Source: Zygnema cylindricum (Eukaryota > Streptophyta > Zygnematophyceae > Zygnematales > Zygnemataceae). Taken from it: DNA of 47,446 nucleotides. The stretch is taken from positions 91,639-139,084 of the forward strand of contig JBBHKE010002188.1 of NCBI GenBank assembly GCA_037447655.1, read 5' to 3'. This document shows positions 1 to 10,354 of this stretch, piece after piece; position 1 is the stretch's first letter, and each line of letters starts with the position of its first letter. Position numbers and translations under genes: made by a program. Below the pieces are notes generated by a model that saw nothing but the letters and a program-made list of their open reading frames with translations, ran no database searches and was not told where the DNA came from.

Positions 1-1851
1 CTATATACAGCAGATCATCCACATAAATTGCAATAAAGACCACACCATTCTCATCCTCAAACATATAGATAGAATGGTCAGAGCTGATCCTGATATATCC
101 TAGACCAGTAAGAAACTCATCTAGTTTCTTATTCGATTGTCGTGGAGCCTGCTTAAGTCCATATAAGGATTTTATGAGTCTGCAGACTTTACTCTCTTCT
201 CCATTCTCCACAAATCCCTCTGGTTTCCTCATGAAGATTTCTTCCTCTAACTCACCATTGAGGAAGGCGGTCTTAATGTCTATGTGATGATTTTCCATGT
301 CTTGCGCTGCTGCTAGAATGAGGAGAATCCTGACTGATGGGAAACGAACAACTGGGGCGAATGTCTCCTCATAGTCAATCCCCTATTTTTGGGTGAAAAC
401 CTTTGCCACCAAACGAGCCTTATATCTTTCGATAGTATTGTCAAGGTTTAGTTTTAGTTTAAAGACCCATTTACACCCAATAGGTTTTATGTCTGGAGGG
501 CAATCCGCTTGTTCCCAGGTATTTGCTTCCATGATGGAAGCCATTTCATCATTTATAGCCCTGATCCATCTGTCTTTTTCTGGATTGTTCACTGCCTCCA
601 AGTATGATTGAGGCTCACCAGGATGTGATAGCTTAGTTACCTTATGAGCCGCCTGTTTCTCTTGTAGCCTTTTGCTGCTCCTTCTCCCCCCTTCAAATTC
701 TGAAGCTAGAATAGAGGGAAGTCTTGGGTTCCTCCTTAGTGTCTCATTAGCTCCCCTATTCATGGAAAATGGTTCCGATTCCTCCTCGTCTATCTCCTCG
801 AAATCCATGGGAATATGTGGGGTATCTGGTAGCTCTCCTGTATCTTGGATCTCCCCTGAATGTGCAATCACGGTATCACTCATGTCCATTTCGGGAAAAA
901 CAGAGTTCTCCTCACTCTCGCACTCAAACCTGATTCTTATCTTCTTAGTATATTTAAAGGGGTCAATTGTCTTTCCTTCATCCATGACAACTAGGTGTTT
1001 TACCAAAATGATATCTTGCTTTGCTAAGTCATAAACTCTATATCCCTTAACATCCTCATCATATCCCACAAAATATCCAGGTTTTCCCTTAGCATCAAGT
1101 TTCCAGTTTTTCTTATCCGTATCTAGACTGTAAACTTGACTACCAAAAACTTTAAGGTGAGAGATATCTGGTTTTCTTCCAACCCATCTCTCATAAGGTG
1201 TCATACCTTTGACTGCTGATGTGAGGACTCTATTTTTAATGTAATTGGCACAGTTCATGGCTTCTGCCCAAAATCTCTTTCCTATTTTCTTGTCAGCCAA
1301 CATACTGCATACACTATCTCCTAGTGTTCGGTTTAGCCTTTCTGCTACACCATTTTGTTCCGGATTATGTGGTACAGTTTTCTGGTGTTGAACTCCCTCA
1401 TCTCTTAAGTATTCCTCAAATTGGTTAGAGGTATACTCTCCCCCATTATCACTCTTTATTCTCTTAATGGGGGTTCTATGCAACTTCTCACTCCAAGCTT
1501 TGTATACTTTGAAGTAAGTTGGTGTTTCTGACTTTGTTTTTAGAAATTAACTCTAGAGTATCTAGACCAATCATCAGTGATTGTCAACATATATCTTTTC
1601 CCTCCAACTGAGGGTACCCTTGCTGGTCCCCAGATATCTGTGTGGATCAAATCTAGTACGGCTTTATGAAAAGGAAGTCTGTGAGTTTTTCCTTGGGCAC
1701 AACCACTACAATCTTCCACCATTTCATTATCACTGAACTGAATGCCTTCTACCACACCCAACTTCTTCATTTTCCTCAACCTATCAAAATGCACATGCCC
1801 CAACCGCTTATGCCAAATAATCAATTTTGGGGCACCAACATAGTAAGCATT
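1..1851 (-). pseudogene. copia E1 pol: reverse transcriptase N-half and integrase (broken)
   Basis: Ty1/copia order on the minus strand: GAG-pre-integrase and integrase at about 1850-900, then reverse transcriptase from about 560 to the window edge. Visible are WHKRLGHVHF and CSGCAQGK (integrase zinc-binding region), HTDIWGP and SDNGGEY (first two integrase acidic residues), EQNGVAERLNRT (third acidic residue), GCKWVFKLK at the start of RT, DIKTAFLNGELEEEIFM, LYGLKQAPRQ and the RT catalytic IYVDD at 14-28. The rest of RT and RNase H lie beyond the left edge. A nonsense codon replaces the residue after FTQK near 382-390, and a frameshift/stop sits at about 1540-1550. The copy is therefore dead. 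Domain identity is firm from motifs; activity is excluded by the breaks. Confidence 0.93.
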
Positions 1852-2208
1852 TGTTGAAAAGAGGTAATTAATAGTTCACTTCCCTATTTTAGTTTTGTTT
1901 TAAAGAAAGATAGTGAGGATCAAAGGCGCGCCATGGCTGCCGCCATATTTAGAAAGTGGCAGTTTTTGCAGTTAAGGGTATTTTGGCTAAAATAGTGCCT
2001 AGTACTAGATTTGAACCTGTGACCTCTATAATCTTTGTAGCCTAACGCCTTAACCATTAAGGCGTTACGAAACGATACACTTGACGGGTTTCATAAATAT
2101 ATAAATATTAACGAAACAGCTAATTAACAGCAGACTAACCAAAATGAGCAATTTCTGCATGTACGCGAATCTGAACCGTGTAAAATATGTTTTGATCGGA
2201 CGGCCGGC
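1852..2208 (+). mobile_element. truncated copia LTR lodged in E1
   Basis: Begins TGTTGAAAAG, the LTR start of this family, but in plus orientation, opposite to E1. It carries the family marker GCCATGGCTGCC and an antisense B-box-like motif (GGTTCAAATCT, reverse complement of 2007-2017) with an A-box/D-arm-like segment near 2040-2065. It stops mid-LTR at ACGGCCGGC, where the E1 protease sequence resumes. About 337 bp of E1 present in sister copies, between the integrase zinc region and the protease, is missing here. No target duplication is visible, so this is an insertion plus deletion or an ectopic recombination scar. Confidence 0.75.
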
Positions 2209-3336
2209 ATATGCATGGATGCACCTGAGTCGATGATCCATCCTTCTTGTGGAGCTTCCCGAATTGCTCCAAGGGCACACTTTTGTCTCCGAGGGATCTC
2301 CTTCTCCTCCAGACTCTCGTCAAGAAGAAGCTCCCCATCCTCCTCAGAGGACTCGTCCTCGGTGTCTCCTGTCACCTCTGTGACCAAAAGTGCCTTTTTC
2401 TTCCCTCCGGAACAACCCCCTCCTTGGTTCTCTTTGAGCCTCAGCTCCGCCAGCTTGGCACAATCCGCAATAAAGTGCCCTGGCTTTTTGCAAAAATGAC
2501 ATTGGCCCTTTGGGGGCCTCGGTCCTCCAAGTTGGACTCTTTCTCCTTTGTATGGTTTTTTCGGTTCCTGTCTCCACCTGTCCCTTCCGGGGGCTAGAGC
2601 TTGAACGCTCATTCCACCTCCCCTGATCTCCATGGTATTTTCCTGCACAAGTATCATCCTGACCACTATATTCCACTTCCATGAACTATCAGTCATTTCT
2701 TGTACTCGGTACACTAAGTTCTCATACTCGTCTGGTAACTTCATGATGAGAGTATTTACTTTCATTTTCATTGTGCCTGTCCAACCATCACTTTCCATCT
2801 CCATATACAAACAAGAAAGATCATTGCAATAATCTAATATCTTTCCTCCTTTGTACATGTAACTCACTAGCTTTTGCTCAGCCAACTGGAGCTCTTAAAT
2901 GGTACCAGCTCTATAGATCTCCACCAAACTTTCCTACAACTCCTTGGCCTTGTAAATATTAAGGTGAGAGGTGGCCAATGCTTGAGTGAGATGCCTTAGA
3001 ATGAAGTTCTTGGCAGTCATGTTTATGTCTTCCCACATTTGAACATCGTTCTCCACTGTCTTCACGGCCGCCGCTCTTGGTGCCATGGCAATAGGGGTGA
3101 GGGGTGTCTCCTTCCCTTTCCCCTTTTCGTACACACTTCTGTCCCCATCATCTGCCTCCTCCGCGGAAGTAGTCGCTGCTGCAGAAAACCTTACTCCTCC
3201 AAATCCTGGCGGAGTTCCCGAAGGTGGACGTTTCACTTGTCCACTGACGATAGTATCGTTTTTCACACAAAGCTCCCATCATCATGGCTTCTCAATAGAT
3301 GAACCCCGATCCATTGAAAGTGGGAACCCTAGAGGG
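2209..3336 (-). pseudogene. copia E1 gag and protease N-terminus (broken)
   Basis: The minus-strand gag frame runs from about 3320 to 2220. It has a conserved gag core (MKLPDEYENLVYRVQEM), a basic region and an intact CCHC zinc knuckle CHFCKKPGHFIADC at 2460-2501, which binds RNA in the capsid. An acidic linker follows, then the aspartic protease start WIIDSGASMHM (Asp codon within 2223-2231). The protease is then cut by the LTR fragment at 2208. The gag start and N-terminal third are in another frame (about 2934-3266), so at least one frameshift separates them. Gag packages the element RNA and the protease processes Gag-Pol; neither can be made whole here. Confidence 0.9.
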
Positions 3337-3349
3337 TGGGCCTATTACC
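3337..3349 (-). other. primer-binding site of E1 (half-tRNA iMet type)
   Basis: Reading minus, GGTAATAGGCCCA directly follows the LTR 3' end. The family consensus is GGTTATGGGCCCA (intact in element D). It is complementary to the anticodon stem-loop of initiator-Met tRNA, as in Drosophila copia, rather than to the tRNA 3' end. Two bases have drifted in this copy. Confidence 0.75.
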
Positions 3350-4372
3350 TGCAATTCTGTGTCCTCCATTGGACTACAGAATACAGGAAGCCTCTAAATA
3401 GTTTTTAACTAGCCCACTTTAACCCACAGCCACTGCTGCCCAAAAAGTCACACTGACAATTTGACTGCACCCCTGTGCAAACTGGACTTCTGTGAGTGCG
3501 TAGCAAAAAGAATCACTGAAACGGCCCACCAGCTGATAAGTTATGAGGCAGTAAAAAATGCCAAATTGTATAAACTCTCAAAGGGAGAGGTGACCGCCTA
3601 CCAAAATTTTCTAAGTCCTGATTTCCTCTAATAACTTCTATCTACTGAAGTACGGACCAATCAGATTAGTGTACCGTACCAAAAAGTACTACTCCCAGTG
3701 TACCTTTTGTACGGCCTATGTACGATAGGACTATTAAGCGGACGCGTGTCTCCTTTTCACTCGTCCGTACATTCCTCAGAATTCCTATGACCGAATGTCA
3801 TCTCTCCACGTGGCTCCAGGTCATGCCACGTCACTAAGCGCCAAAGTGACTACTCCGGGATTTCGGCGATGATGTGCGCCGTTGGATTTGCAGCGAGACG
3901 AAATCTTGGCCGTAATAAATACTTGCGCGATATTTGTTTCGTTGTCGAAACAAAATGCGTGGTATCCGTTTTGAATTGGTACATTTATAAAACTGTATCC
4001 ATGTATGCCGTACACAGTTTTAGTTAAATGGATTTGCTCCTTCCTAAATATATATATATCTATCACATACTATAGCATTTAGCATTGGTCCAAGTCTAGT
4101 AGGATAAAGCTGACCCTATCGGCCAGCTTGACGAACCGCAAGTACCGGGATCAAATCCCGGGTCCGTCAGGTATATTTTTAGTAGCCTTAAAAATATCTG
4201 CCTGTTGAACTAAGGCAGCCATGGATCAGCCACTCTCTCTATCCTTCATTGACTACAACAAGTATGGGGGCTAGAGAGAGGAGGTGTAGGCAGGCTGTCT
4301 GTCCTTTTTCTTTTTCTTTTATTCTAATATTTTAAACCTAGAAAATACTCAAGAAATTTTTTAATTTCAACA
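3350..4372 (-). repeat. 5' LTR of copia E1
   Basis: About 1,023 bp. In minus sense it begins TGTTGAAATT and ends ...GAATTGCA, next to the primer-binding site, so it is the 5' LTR of E1. The flanking five bases outside are GCTAA; the partner duplication would be off-window. Shared family blocks include GCAGCCATGG, a CT-rich stretch and AGCAAAAAGAATCA. No second LTR for E1 is in the window. Confidence 0.88.
4092..4168 (+). other. tRNA-like module antisense in the E1 LTR
   Basis: An A-box-like AAGTCTAGTAGG (4092-4103, 7 of 9 fixed consensus positions) is followed 56 bp later by a B-box-like GGATCAAATCC (4148-4158). The latter lies in a perfect T-arm: CCGGG, 7-nt loop, CCCGG (4145-4161), then GTCCGTC where a 3' acceptor strand would be. 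No matching 5' acceptor strand exists, so this is not a functional tRNA. Equivalent modules occur in the other LTRs of the window. Confidence 0.65.
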
Positions 4373-5478
4373 GCTAATTGCTATTAGAGTATAAGTTTCT
4401 TTAGCGTGTATGAAAAATTACCGTGGTTTGCGCTAATTAAGAATTTGAAAATTTTGAAAAAAAACATACATTCTAATTGTTTAATTATGGTAATTTGGAT
4501 CTTTGGAAAAAAAAATGTCGGTCGCAAAGATGCTTAGGCAAATATATGTACACGTACAATTTATTTAGAAACGTACGTCGTCACGTCCATCATTCATACG
4601 TACATGTCATACTATTTTACCGCGGTTAAGCGTCAGCGCTACGTCGTAAAACGTACAATTTCTGTTCAAATGTAAGATGTCTAATTTATGCGGTTTTAAC
4701 GTTAACGCAACGCTTCTTGTCGGACAAGTTGGTCGATTGTCCATTATACCTTGATACTTTACGTTAACACAGGGTTTTTATGCTAACAATGTTGCGATAG
4801 TATGTTCTAATAGAATGAATTTATGTTAATATGTGTGTTAACTCTAAAATGGTTGCATTCCCATTTTTCTTTTCGTTTAGTGATCGGTATTAGCTTTAAT
4901 GTTATGACATTATTTGAGTAAACGCGTATTCTAAATTGGTCCAAAATGTTTCGAACTCACCAATCACCTCGCCCCAAGCATAAAATGATTGGTCGCCCAC
5001 ATTTACACGCGGACAATTTCATATCCACCAACACATTACGACTCCAGCATGACGTGAAACAAACCGACTGTCATACCGGCCGCCATTTCGAATACGATCC
5101 CTACATTCAATTATCAGCAAGCACTTACCATGGCTCTTTCATGAAAATCGTCCGTCGTCTACCACGTGCATACTCTCTCTTTTAAAATTGACGCAAATTT
5201 TGAAACTTTCTCGCTTTCTCTGTGTCGTCTAAACTATTTGGATAATTCACTAATTTGCCAAATATTAAAATTCAAATTTTGAACACCCAAAATTTGAGGA
5301 AAGGTTTCCCTCCTATTTGTCCTACCTTTTTTATATTTTTCCTTAGTATATATATCCGGGGGTTCAGTCCAACAATGGCACACTCTTACCACATTTTGCA
5401 TTTACCTAGGCTTATTAATCCACATTATTTGCTTTGTATCGTTCTTTGGCCAATACGTTTTTTTTTATATTTGCAAAT
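4373..5478. other. non-coding flank, no recognised gene
   Basis: AT-rich sequence between the E1 LTR and the transposase exon. It contains scattered ACGTAC-type words (for example ACGTACAATTT near 4550 and again near 4650). A 79-codon open frame at 4946-5185 has no recognisable domain and I do not call it a gene. Some of this may be promoter or 5' end of the DDE_1 transposon that starts coding at 5479, but I cannot define its terminus. Confidence 0.5.
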
Positions 5479-5857
5479 ATGCCGCCAATTACTTCCCATA
5501 TTACCACTTTTTTTGGAGCGAAAAACACCGGTACGGCCGGATTATTGCCTCCTGTAGCCGAAGAGGACATGGACTGTAGCGAAACCAAAGGACCCGACCC
5601 ACCTAGAGAAGAATTAGGATCAACCGACGTGGACCCCCTCGTAGAAGGCGCTACTGGCGCAGATTTGGACAAACCCTCTGATAATTAGGGGAACGTTTCG
5701 GTGCTTACCCAAAAAGTTCAGCAAGTTTCAACGAAGATTACTCGATTAAGAGTAATCAACTGGATGATCGCCGATTGTCATGAGATCGGAAAGGAAGGGC
5801 TCATCTCGAGGGCCATAAAAAAGTTTCCACAACATTTTACGGGGGTGAATCGCACAA
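5479..5857 (+). pseudogene. pogo/DDE_1 transposase, exon 1
   Basis: The open frame starts at an ATG (MPPITSHITTFFGAKN), passes an acidic low-complexity stretch, hits a TAG stop at 5686-5688, and continues in the same frame with ITRLRVINWMIADCHEIG and SRAIKKFPQHFTGVNR. The latter resembles the N-terminus of oomycete-type DDE_1 transposases, upstream of their DNA-binding domain. A good donor (A|GTAAGT) follows at 5858, leaving a phase-1 end. The only acceptor that continues the protein sensibly is at 37492, which begins with two bases and then reads HQKASRWWVERV. I infer this is exon 1 of the gene whose exons 2-4 lie at 37493-39415. A separate decayed copy is the alternative. Confidence 0.65.
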
Positions 5858-6037
5858 GTAAGTGTTTTTACCATTCGTCCTTACCTTCCTACATCTAACC
5901 CTGATTGCTTAATTTGTGTGTCACTAGTTCCCATTGTTTCTAAGTTATTTTGACGTATCGAATAGTATATTTTTGATTATATCTCCGTCATATTTTATGT
6001 TTGTGTATACCTCATTATCCCCCCCCCTCCCATCTCG
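5858..6037 (+). other. residual intron 1 sequence
   Basis: Starts with a consensus donor and is T/C-rich with a run of nine C near 6020. No coding potential. It ends where an LTR fragment begins. Confidence 0.5.
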
Positions 6038-6850
6038 TGTTTAAATTTTATCGGCTCCATTCCCCCACAGAAATTGCAGATACAAAGAAGCTTATCTAGA
6101 TAGTGCCGACTCCAAATTGATACAAACCCAAATGAATGACACCCTGACAGTCAGAACCCGAATACAACTTCACCTTTGTGAAAGAAGACTTTTTGTGTGC
6201 TCAGTTCCACCACAGAATGCAAAACTTAAACATGTGTTTTGGACAACATTCCCCACTTTTACTTACCCTTAGAAATACTGCCACCCTGGCAAGCAAACAC
6301 CCCGACTGACTATACCCTTGTGTAGCTTCGACTCGCGTGAGTCTGTAGCAAAAAGAATCAATAGAATTGCTCACCCGAGCATTAAGTTATGGTTGGCCAA
6401 AAATAATTTATAAATATAGATGCACTCTGGGAGAGAGGCGGCTACTTAAAAGTGTCTAATCCTAAGCTCCCGCTTTGAACCTACTACTAGTGTACCGAGC
6501 CAATCAAAGGACTATAAGGTACAAGAAGTACAGGTACCACTGTACTTCTTATACGACCATAGTGCAACATGGCCGCTCTAGTGACGCGTGTCAGTTCTTG
6601 AGCCGTAGTTGCTCTCCTCTTAATATCCGCTTTCCAATTACGGCTTGCCACGTGTCATCTGCCGACGTTTAGCTTGAAATTGCCAAATGTCCACTCCGGT
6701 GCTTCGGCTCCATTGTGAGCTGTCGGATTTGGAATCGACAATTAAATGCGACCGTTCAATTTGAATGTCGTTTCGTTTCGTAATTTGCGAAATGAATTAT
6801 CTAGATTGATACTATCTTTAAATAAAAAACACACTTAGAACATATAAAGT
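6038..6850 (-). repeat. truncated copia LTR (related to the solo LTR at 12411)
   Basis: From about 6077 this matches, in reverse complement, the right part of the 12411-13595 LTR. Shared words include AAGCTTATCTAGATAG, GTGCCGACTCCAA and CACCACAGAATGCAAA. The left end is probably TGTTTAAATT at 6038. The last ~300 bp, including the tRNA-like block, is missing; the LTR of element A abuts it at 6851. The missing portion does not reappear right of the array, so it was deleted rather than merely split. Confidence 0.75.
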
Positions 6851-7852
6851 TTCAATTCTGTGTCCTCCATTGGACTACAAAATTCAGGAAGCCTCTAGAT
6901 AGCTTTTAACTAACCCACTTCAAGCCACAACCAATGCTGCCCTAGAGGACAAACTGATAGTGTAACTTCACCCCTGTGCAAAGTGGACTCCTTTTAGTCC
7001 GTAGCAAAAAGAATCACTGAAAACGGCCAACCGGCCGATAAGTTATGAGGTGGCAAAGATGCCAATTTATACAAAGCTCCCAAGGGAGAGGTGACAGTCT
7101 AAAAAATATGTTAAGTCCTACTTCCCCCTCACAACCCCTATCTACTATAGTATGTCCCAATCACATAAGTGTAAAGTATTAAAAGGTACTACTGTCGATG
7201 TTCTTTCTGTACGGCCTGTGTACGACAAGGCTGCCCAGTGACGCGTGTCAACCTTTCACTTGTCCGTACGTTCCCCGAAATTTCTACGACCAAATGTTAA
7301 CCCTCCACGTGGCGCCAGGTCATGCCACGTCCATAAACGCCAAAGTGACCATTCCGGGATCCCGACAACGATATATGCCGTAGGATTAAATATGATATTA
7401 AATGTTAGCCGTCGAAACAAATGTCGGATACATTTGTTTCGTGCGAAATGACGTCCGCACTGAACATGTACTCGTTCTATGATCCTTCGTTTATATTTTA
7501 GTTAATCGTTTTGAAGACCATACACAAGTTTAAATAAGTATCCAACCACATGTATATTAACGGACTTCTACGACAGACTTCTTAGAGCTAACGGCTACGC
7601 CGCGCTCTACCGGTCGGAGGTTCGAGTCCTACAGGACTCAACCTTTTGTTGAGAGTGACTTAAGTCACTCTTTAGTCCAGTCTATGGAGCTGAGGCAGCC
7701 ATGGCTCCATCGCTCTCTCTCTCCTTCAGTGACTACAAAAATTGTGGGGGCTAGAGAGAAGGGATAAAGGCAGGCTGTCTACACCTTTTTGTCTTTTTCT
7801 ACTAATCTATTTAGACCTAGAAAATACCGAAATAAAACTAGTTATTTCAACA
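6851..7852 (-). repeat. 3' LTR of copia A
   Basis: About 1,002 bp. The left end TTCAATTCTG is a mutated TGCAATTCTG; the right end ...TTTCAACA abuts the polypurine tract. An antisense tRNA-like module has a perfect B box GGTTCGAGTCC at 7619-7629, followed by a 7-bp hairpin (GAGTCCT..AGGACTC). An 18-bp perfect palindrome GAGTGACTTAAGTCACTC lies at 7653-7670. Confidence 0.9.
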
Positions 7853-8118
7853 CTCCCCTTATTTTATAGTCTAACTTTAACTTCAGTTTTAGTCCACACT
7901 TTTCTTTGCAATATTTTATCTTGGGAGATGGCACTGGTTTTGTCATCATATCAGCCACTATTTCTTCACTAGATCTATGTACAAGATTCACAATCTTATT
8001 CTCAAATTTTTCTCTCATAAAACTCAATCTTTTGTCCATATGCTTAGCCTTGAAATGATGTTTTGGATTAGCTGCAATTGCAATGGCAGCTTGATTATCA
8101 CAAAACACTTGATGCACT
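7853..8118 (-). pseudogene. copia A polypurine tract and RNase H C-terminus
   Basis: AAAATAAGGGGAG in minus sense (7853-7865) is the polypurine tract that primes plus-strand synthesis next to the 3' LTR. Upstream is the end of the RNase H domain, with FCDNQAAIAIAANPKHHFKAKHMD and EIVADMMTKPVPS, typical of copia. It is interrupted at 8118 by E3 and resumes at 10355. Confidence 0.88.
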
Positions 8119-8491
8119 TGTAGAAATTGATAGTTTTTTTTTTAAGTATTTTTTAGGTCTAAATTAAAATACAAAAAGAAGCCGAGGTTGTCTATCTCTA
8201 ACTTCTCTCTCCAATTCCCACACTTGTCGCAGTCACTAGGAAGTTGGAGTGGAAGCTAGAGCCATGGCTGCCTAGGCTATCCAGAGGTTTACAGGAAATA
8301 TATTTCTTTATTTACCGATAAGTTTATTTACTAAAAGGGTAGATGTGGGAACCAAGATTTGATCCTGGTACCTGCGGCATGTTGATTAGCCGGCAGCCGG
8401 TAGTCTTAACCGTTAAGTCTAAGATTAATGATATATGATATAGGGTTTGATATTTATTTAAAAATTATTACGTAGGATAGTTCATATAATT
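8119..8491 (+). repeat. E3 5' LTR, truncated
   Basis: Begins TGTAGAAATTGATAG. It matches the E3 3' LTR closely to about position 8491 (CGTAGGATA..TTCAT) and then diverges. An antisense B-box-like GGATCAAATCT is the reverse complement of 8355-8365. Confidence 0.85.
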
Positions 8492-8497
8492 AATAGT

Positions 8498-9274
8498 TGT
8501 ACAACTCCAATGGTGTTAAAGAAGGGAAGTGAGGGGAGTGAGGAAGAAGGAGTAATAGTCTTAGACGAGAAATTATCTCCTGAAAAACAGAAGTTCATGC
8601 ACACTATTCCTTAAAGGCAAGTAGTGGGAAGTCTAATGTATTTTATGAATTGTACCAAGCCTGATTTGGCCACAGCTGTAGGAGTGCTGAGTAGAAGTCT
8701 AAATGCTCCCACTAAGAGGGATTGGGAGGCAGCTAAGAGAGTTCTTAGATATTTGATAGGAACTAGGGATCTATGGTTGCATTTGGGTGGGGAGAATACT
8801 GACATCACCACTTGGAGTGATGCAAGTTCTAGTGATGCTCCGATGAGGAGATGTTCTTCTGGATATGTATTATATGTGGGTGATGGGGCTTGCTATTGGA
8901 GTAGAAAATAGCAAAAGGTTATTGCTCAGTCCACCATGGAGGCTGAGTATATGGCCTCTTGCTCTGTTGTAAAAGAAATGAGGTGGGTCAAGTCTTTGCT
9001 TGGTGAGCTTGGTCACCTTAATAGTGGTGTGCAAATTTTTTTTTGTGATAATCAGGCAGCAATCGCTATTTTTGCCAATCCTAAACATCATTTTAAAGCC
9101 CAACACATGGACATTAGACTCAACTTTGTTAGAGAGAAAGTAGAAATCAAAATAATCAGTTTAGAGTATCGTCCAAATAGCGAGATGGTAGCAGATATGA
9201 AGACCAAACCTGTGCCTTTCCCTAAGCTAATTTTCTGGAAGGATAAGTGTGGTCTAAAATTAAATATTGACTAG
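8498..9274 (+). pseudogene. E3 RT C-terminus and RNase H
   Basis: Plus-strand copia RNase H region. Motifs in order: QVVGSLMYFMNCTKPDLATA, RYLIGTRDLWLHLGG, TWSDASSS (first catalytic Asp), STMEAEYMASC (catalytic Glu), FCDNQAAIAI (catalytic Asp), KHHFKAQHMDIRL, and a KTKPVPFPKL tail. Stop codons interrupt it at about 8612 and 8909. The RNase H active-site residues themselves are intact, but the piece has no start, no RT catalytic motif and no other pol domains. Confidence 0.9.
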
Positions 9275-9287
9275 AAAATAAGGGGAG

Positions 9288-10354
9288 TTTAGATATTGAT
9301 GGTTCCTTTTTTAAGTATTTTCTAGGTTTAAATTAAAATACAGAAAGAAGCCGAGGCAGTCTATCTCTAACTTCTCTCTCCAACTCCCACACTTGTCGCA
9401 GTCACTAGGAAGTTGGAGTGGAAGCTAGAGCCATGGTTGCCTAGGCTATCCAGAGGTTTACGGAAAATAGATTAGTTTATTTACCGATTAGTTTATTTAC
9501 TAAAAGGGTAGATGTCGGAACCAAGATTTGATCTTGGTACCTGCAGCATGTCGATTAGCCGGTAGGCGGTAGTCCTAACCGTTAAGTCTAAGATTAATGA
9601 TATATGATATAGGGTTTGATATTTATTTAAATATTATTACGTAGGATAATTCATTTAACTACAATTGTTTAGGGGATACATTGATCTTGTTATGTAAAAG
9701 TACGAATTACGGTATGTTTAAAAAACTAGTACCGCGCATTTATTTCTTTAAACGAAACAAATACCGCGCATGTATTTATGATGACTACGATTGAAATCTG
9801 CATTCAATCAGACGGCCGGGAAGAAAGCTGAGATCGCGGAAAAGAATCTCGGCGGTTTGTGGTCATCGCCACATCGGAAGACACGTGGCAAAATTACGTT
9901 GGATCGCGGCATCCTCGGGGATTACGGGACCAAACCCGGATATGACATGTGTCGACCTTAAGGCCATGTCGTAGAGTTTCCGTACAGAAAGTACACCGGC
10001 AACTGTACTTTTGTGTACGAAAGTGTAATATGATTGGTTCCGTACATCAGTAGATAGAGTTTGTGAGAGAGATAGGACTTAGAAAAAATTGGTAGGAAGG
10101 ACCCTCTCTCCCAGAGAGCTTCTGTACAAAGGTCAACTTTGACCCTTCATAACTTACTGCTCAGGGGAGCAAATTCAAAGATTCTTTTTGCTATCGACTC
10201 AGGGGAGTCTTGCCTTCACAGAGGTGAAGGTTGTCAGAGTTTTTATTCGTCAGTGTGGCATTTATTCTTGCTGAAACACGAAGGAGTGAGGGTTATCCTA
10301 GAGGCTTTTTGGTAGTTGTTCACTCTTAGGACTTATGGAGGTCTTAGAGTTTCA
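9288..10354 (+). repeat. E3 3' LTR
   Basis: Follows AAATAAGGGGAG (polypurine tract, 9276-9287). It starts TTTAGATATTGATGG, with the canonical TG changed to TT, and ends ...GAGTTTCA at 10354. Length 1,067 bp. It contains an antisense tRNA-like module near 9525-9590. Confidence 0.88.

Larger units (their letters stand above)
8119..10354 (+). mobile_element. copia element E3, internally deleted, inserted in A
   Basis: Plus orientation. A partial 5' LTR (8119 to about 8491) is fused to the end of reverse transcriptase (from about 8498), followed by RNase H, polypurine tract and full 3' LTR (9288-10354). It is flanked by GCACT (8114-8118) and CCACT (10355-10359), a 5-bp target duplication with one change. 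Outside it, A reads continuously from RNase H at 8118 to RNase H at 10360. The two LTR parts are far closer to each other than the LTR pairs of other elements, so E3 is relatively young. Gag, protease, integrase and most of RT are missing. Confidence 0.88.

Noticed and set aside
4092-4168. Functional tRNA gene
   Set aside because: T-arm and box motifs are good, but there is no acceptor stem or anticodon arm, and it recurs inside LTRs; called a tRNA-like module instead.
4946-5185. 79-codon plus frame upstream of the transposase exon
   Set aside because: No domain, no link in frame or by splice to 5479, composition not clearly protein-like.
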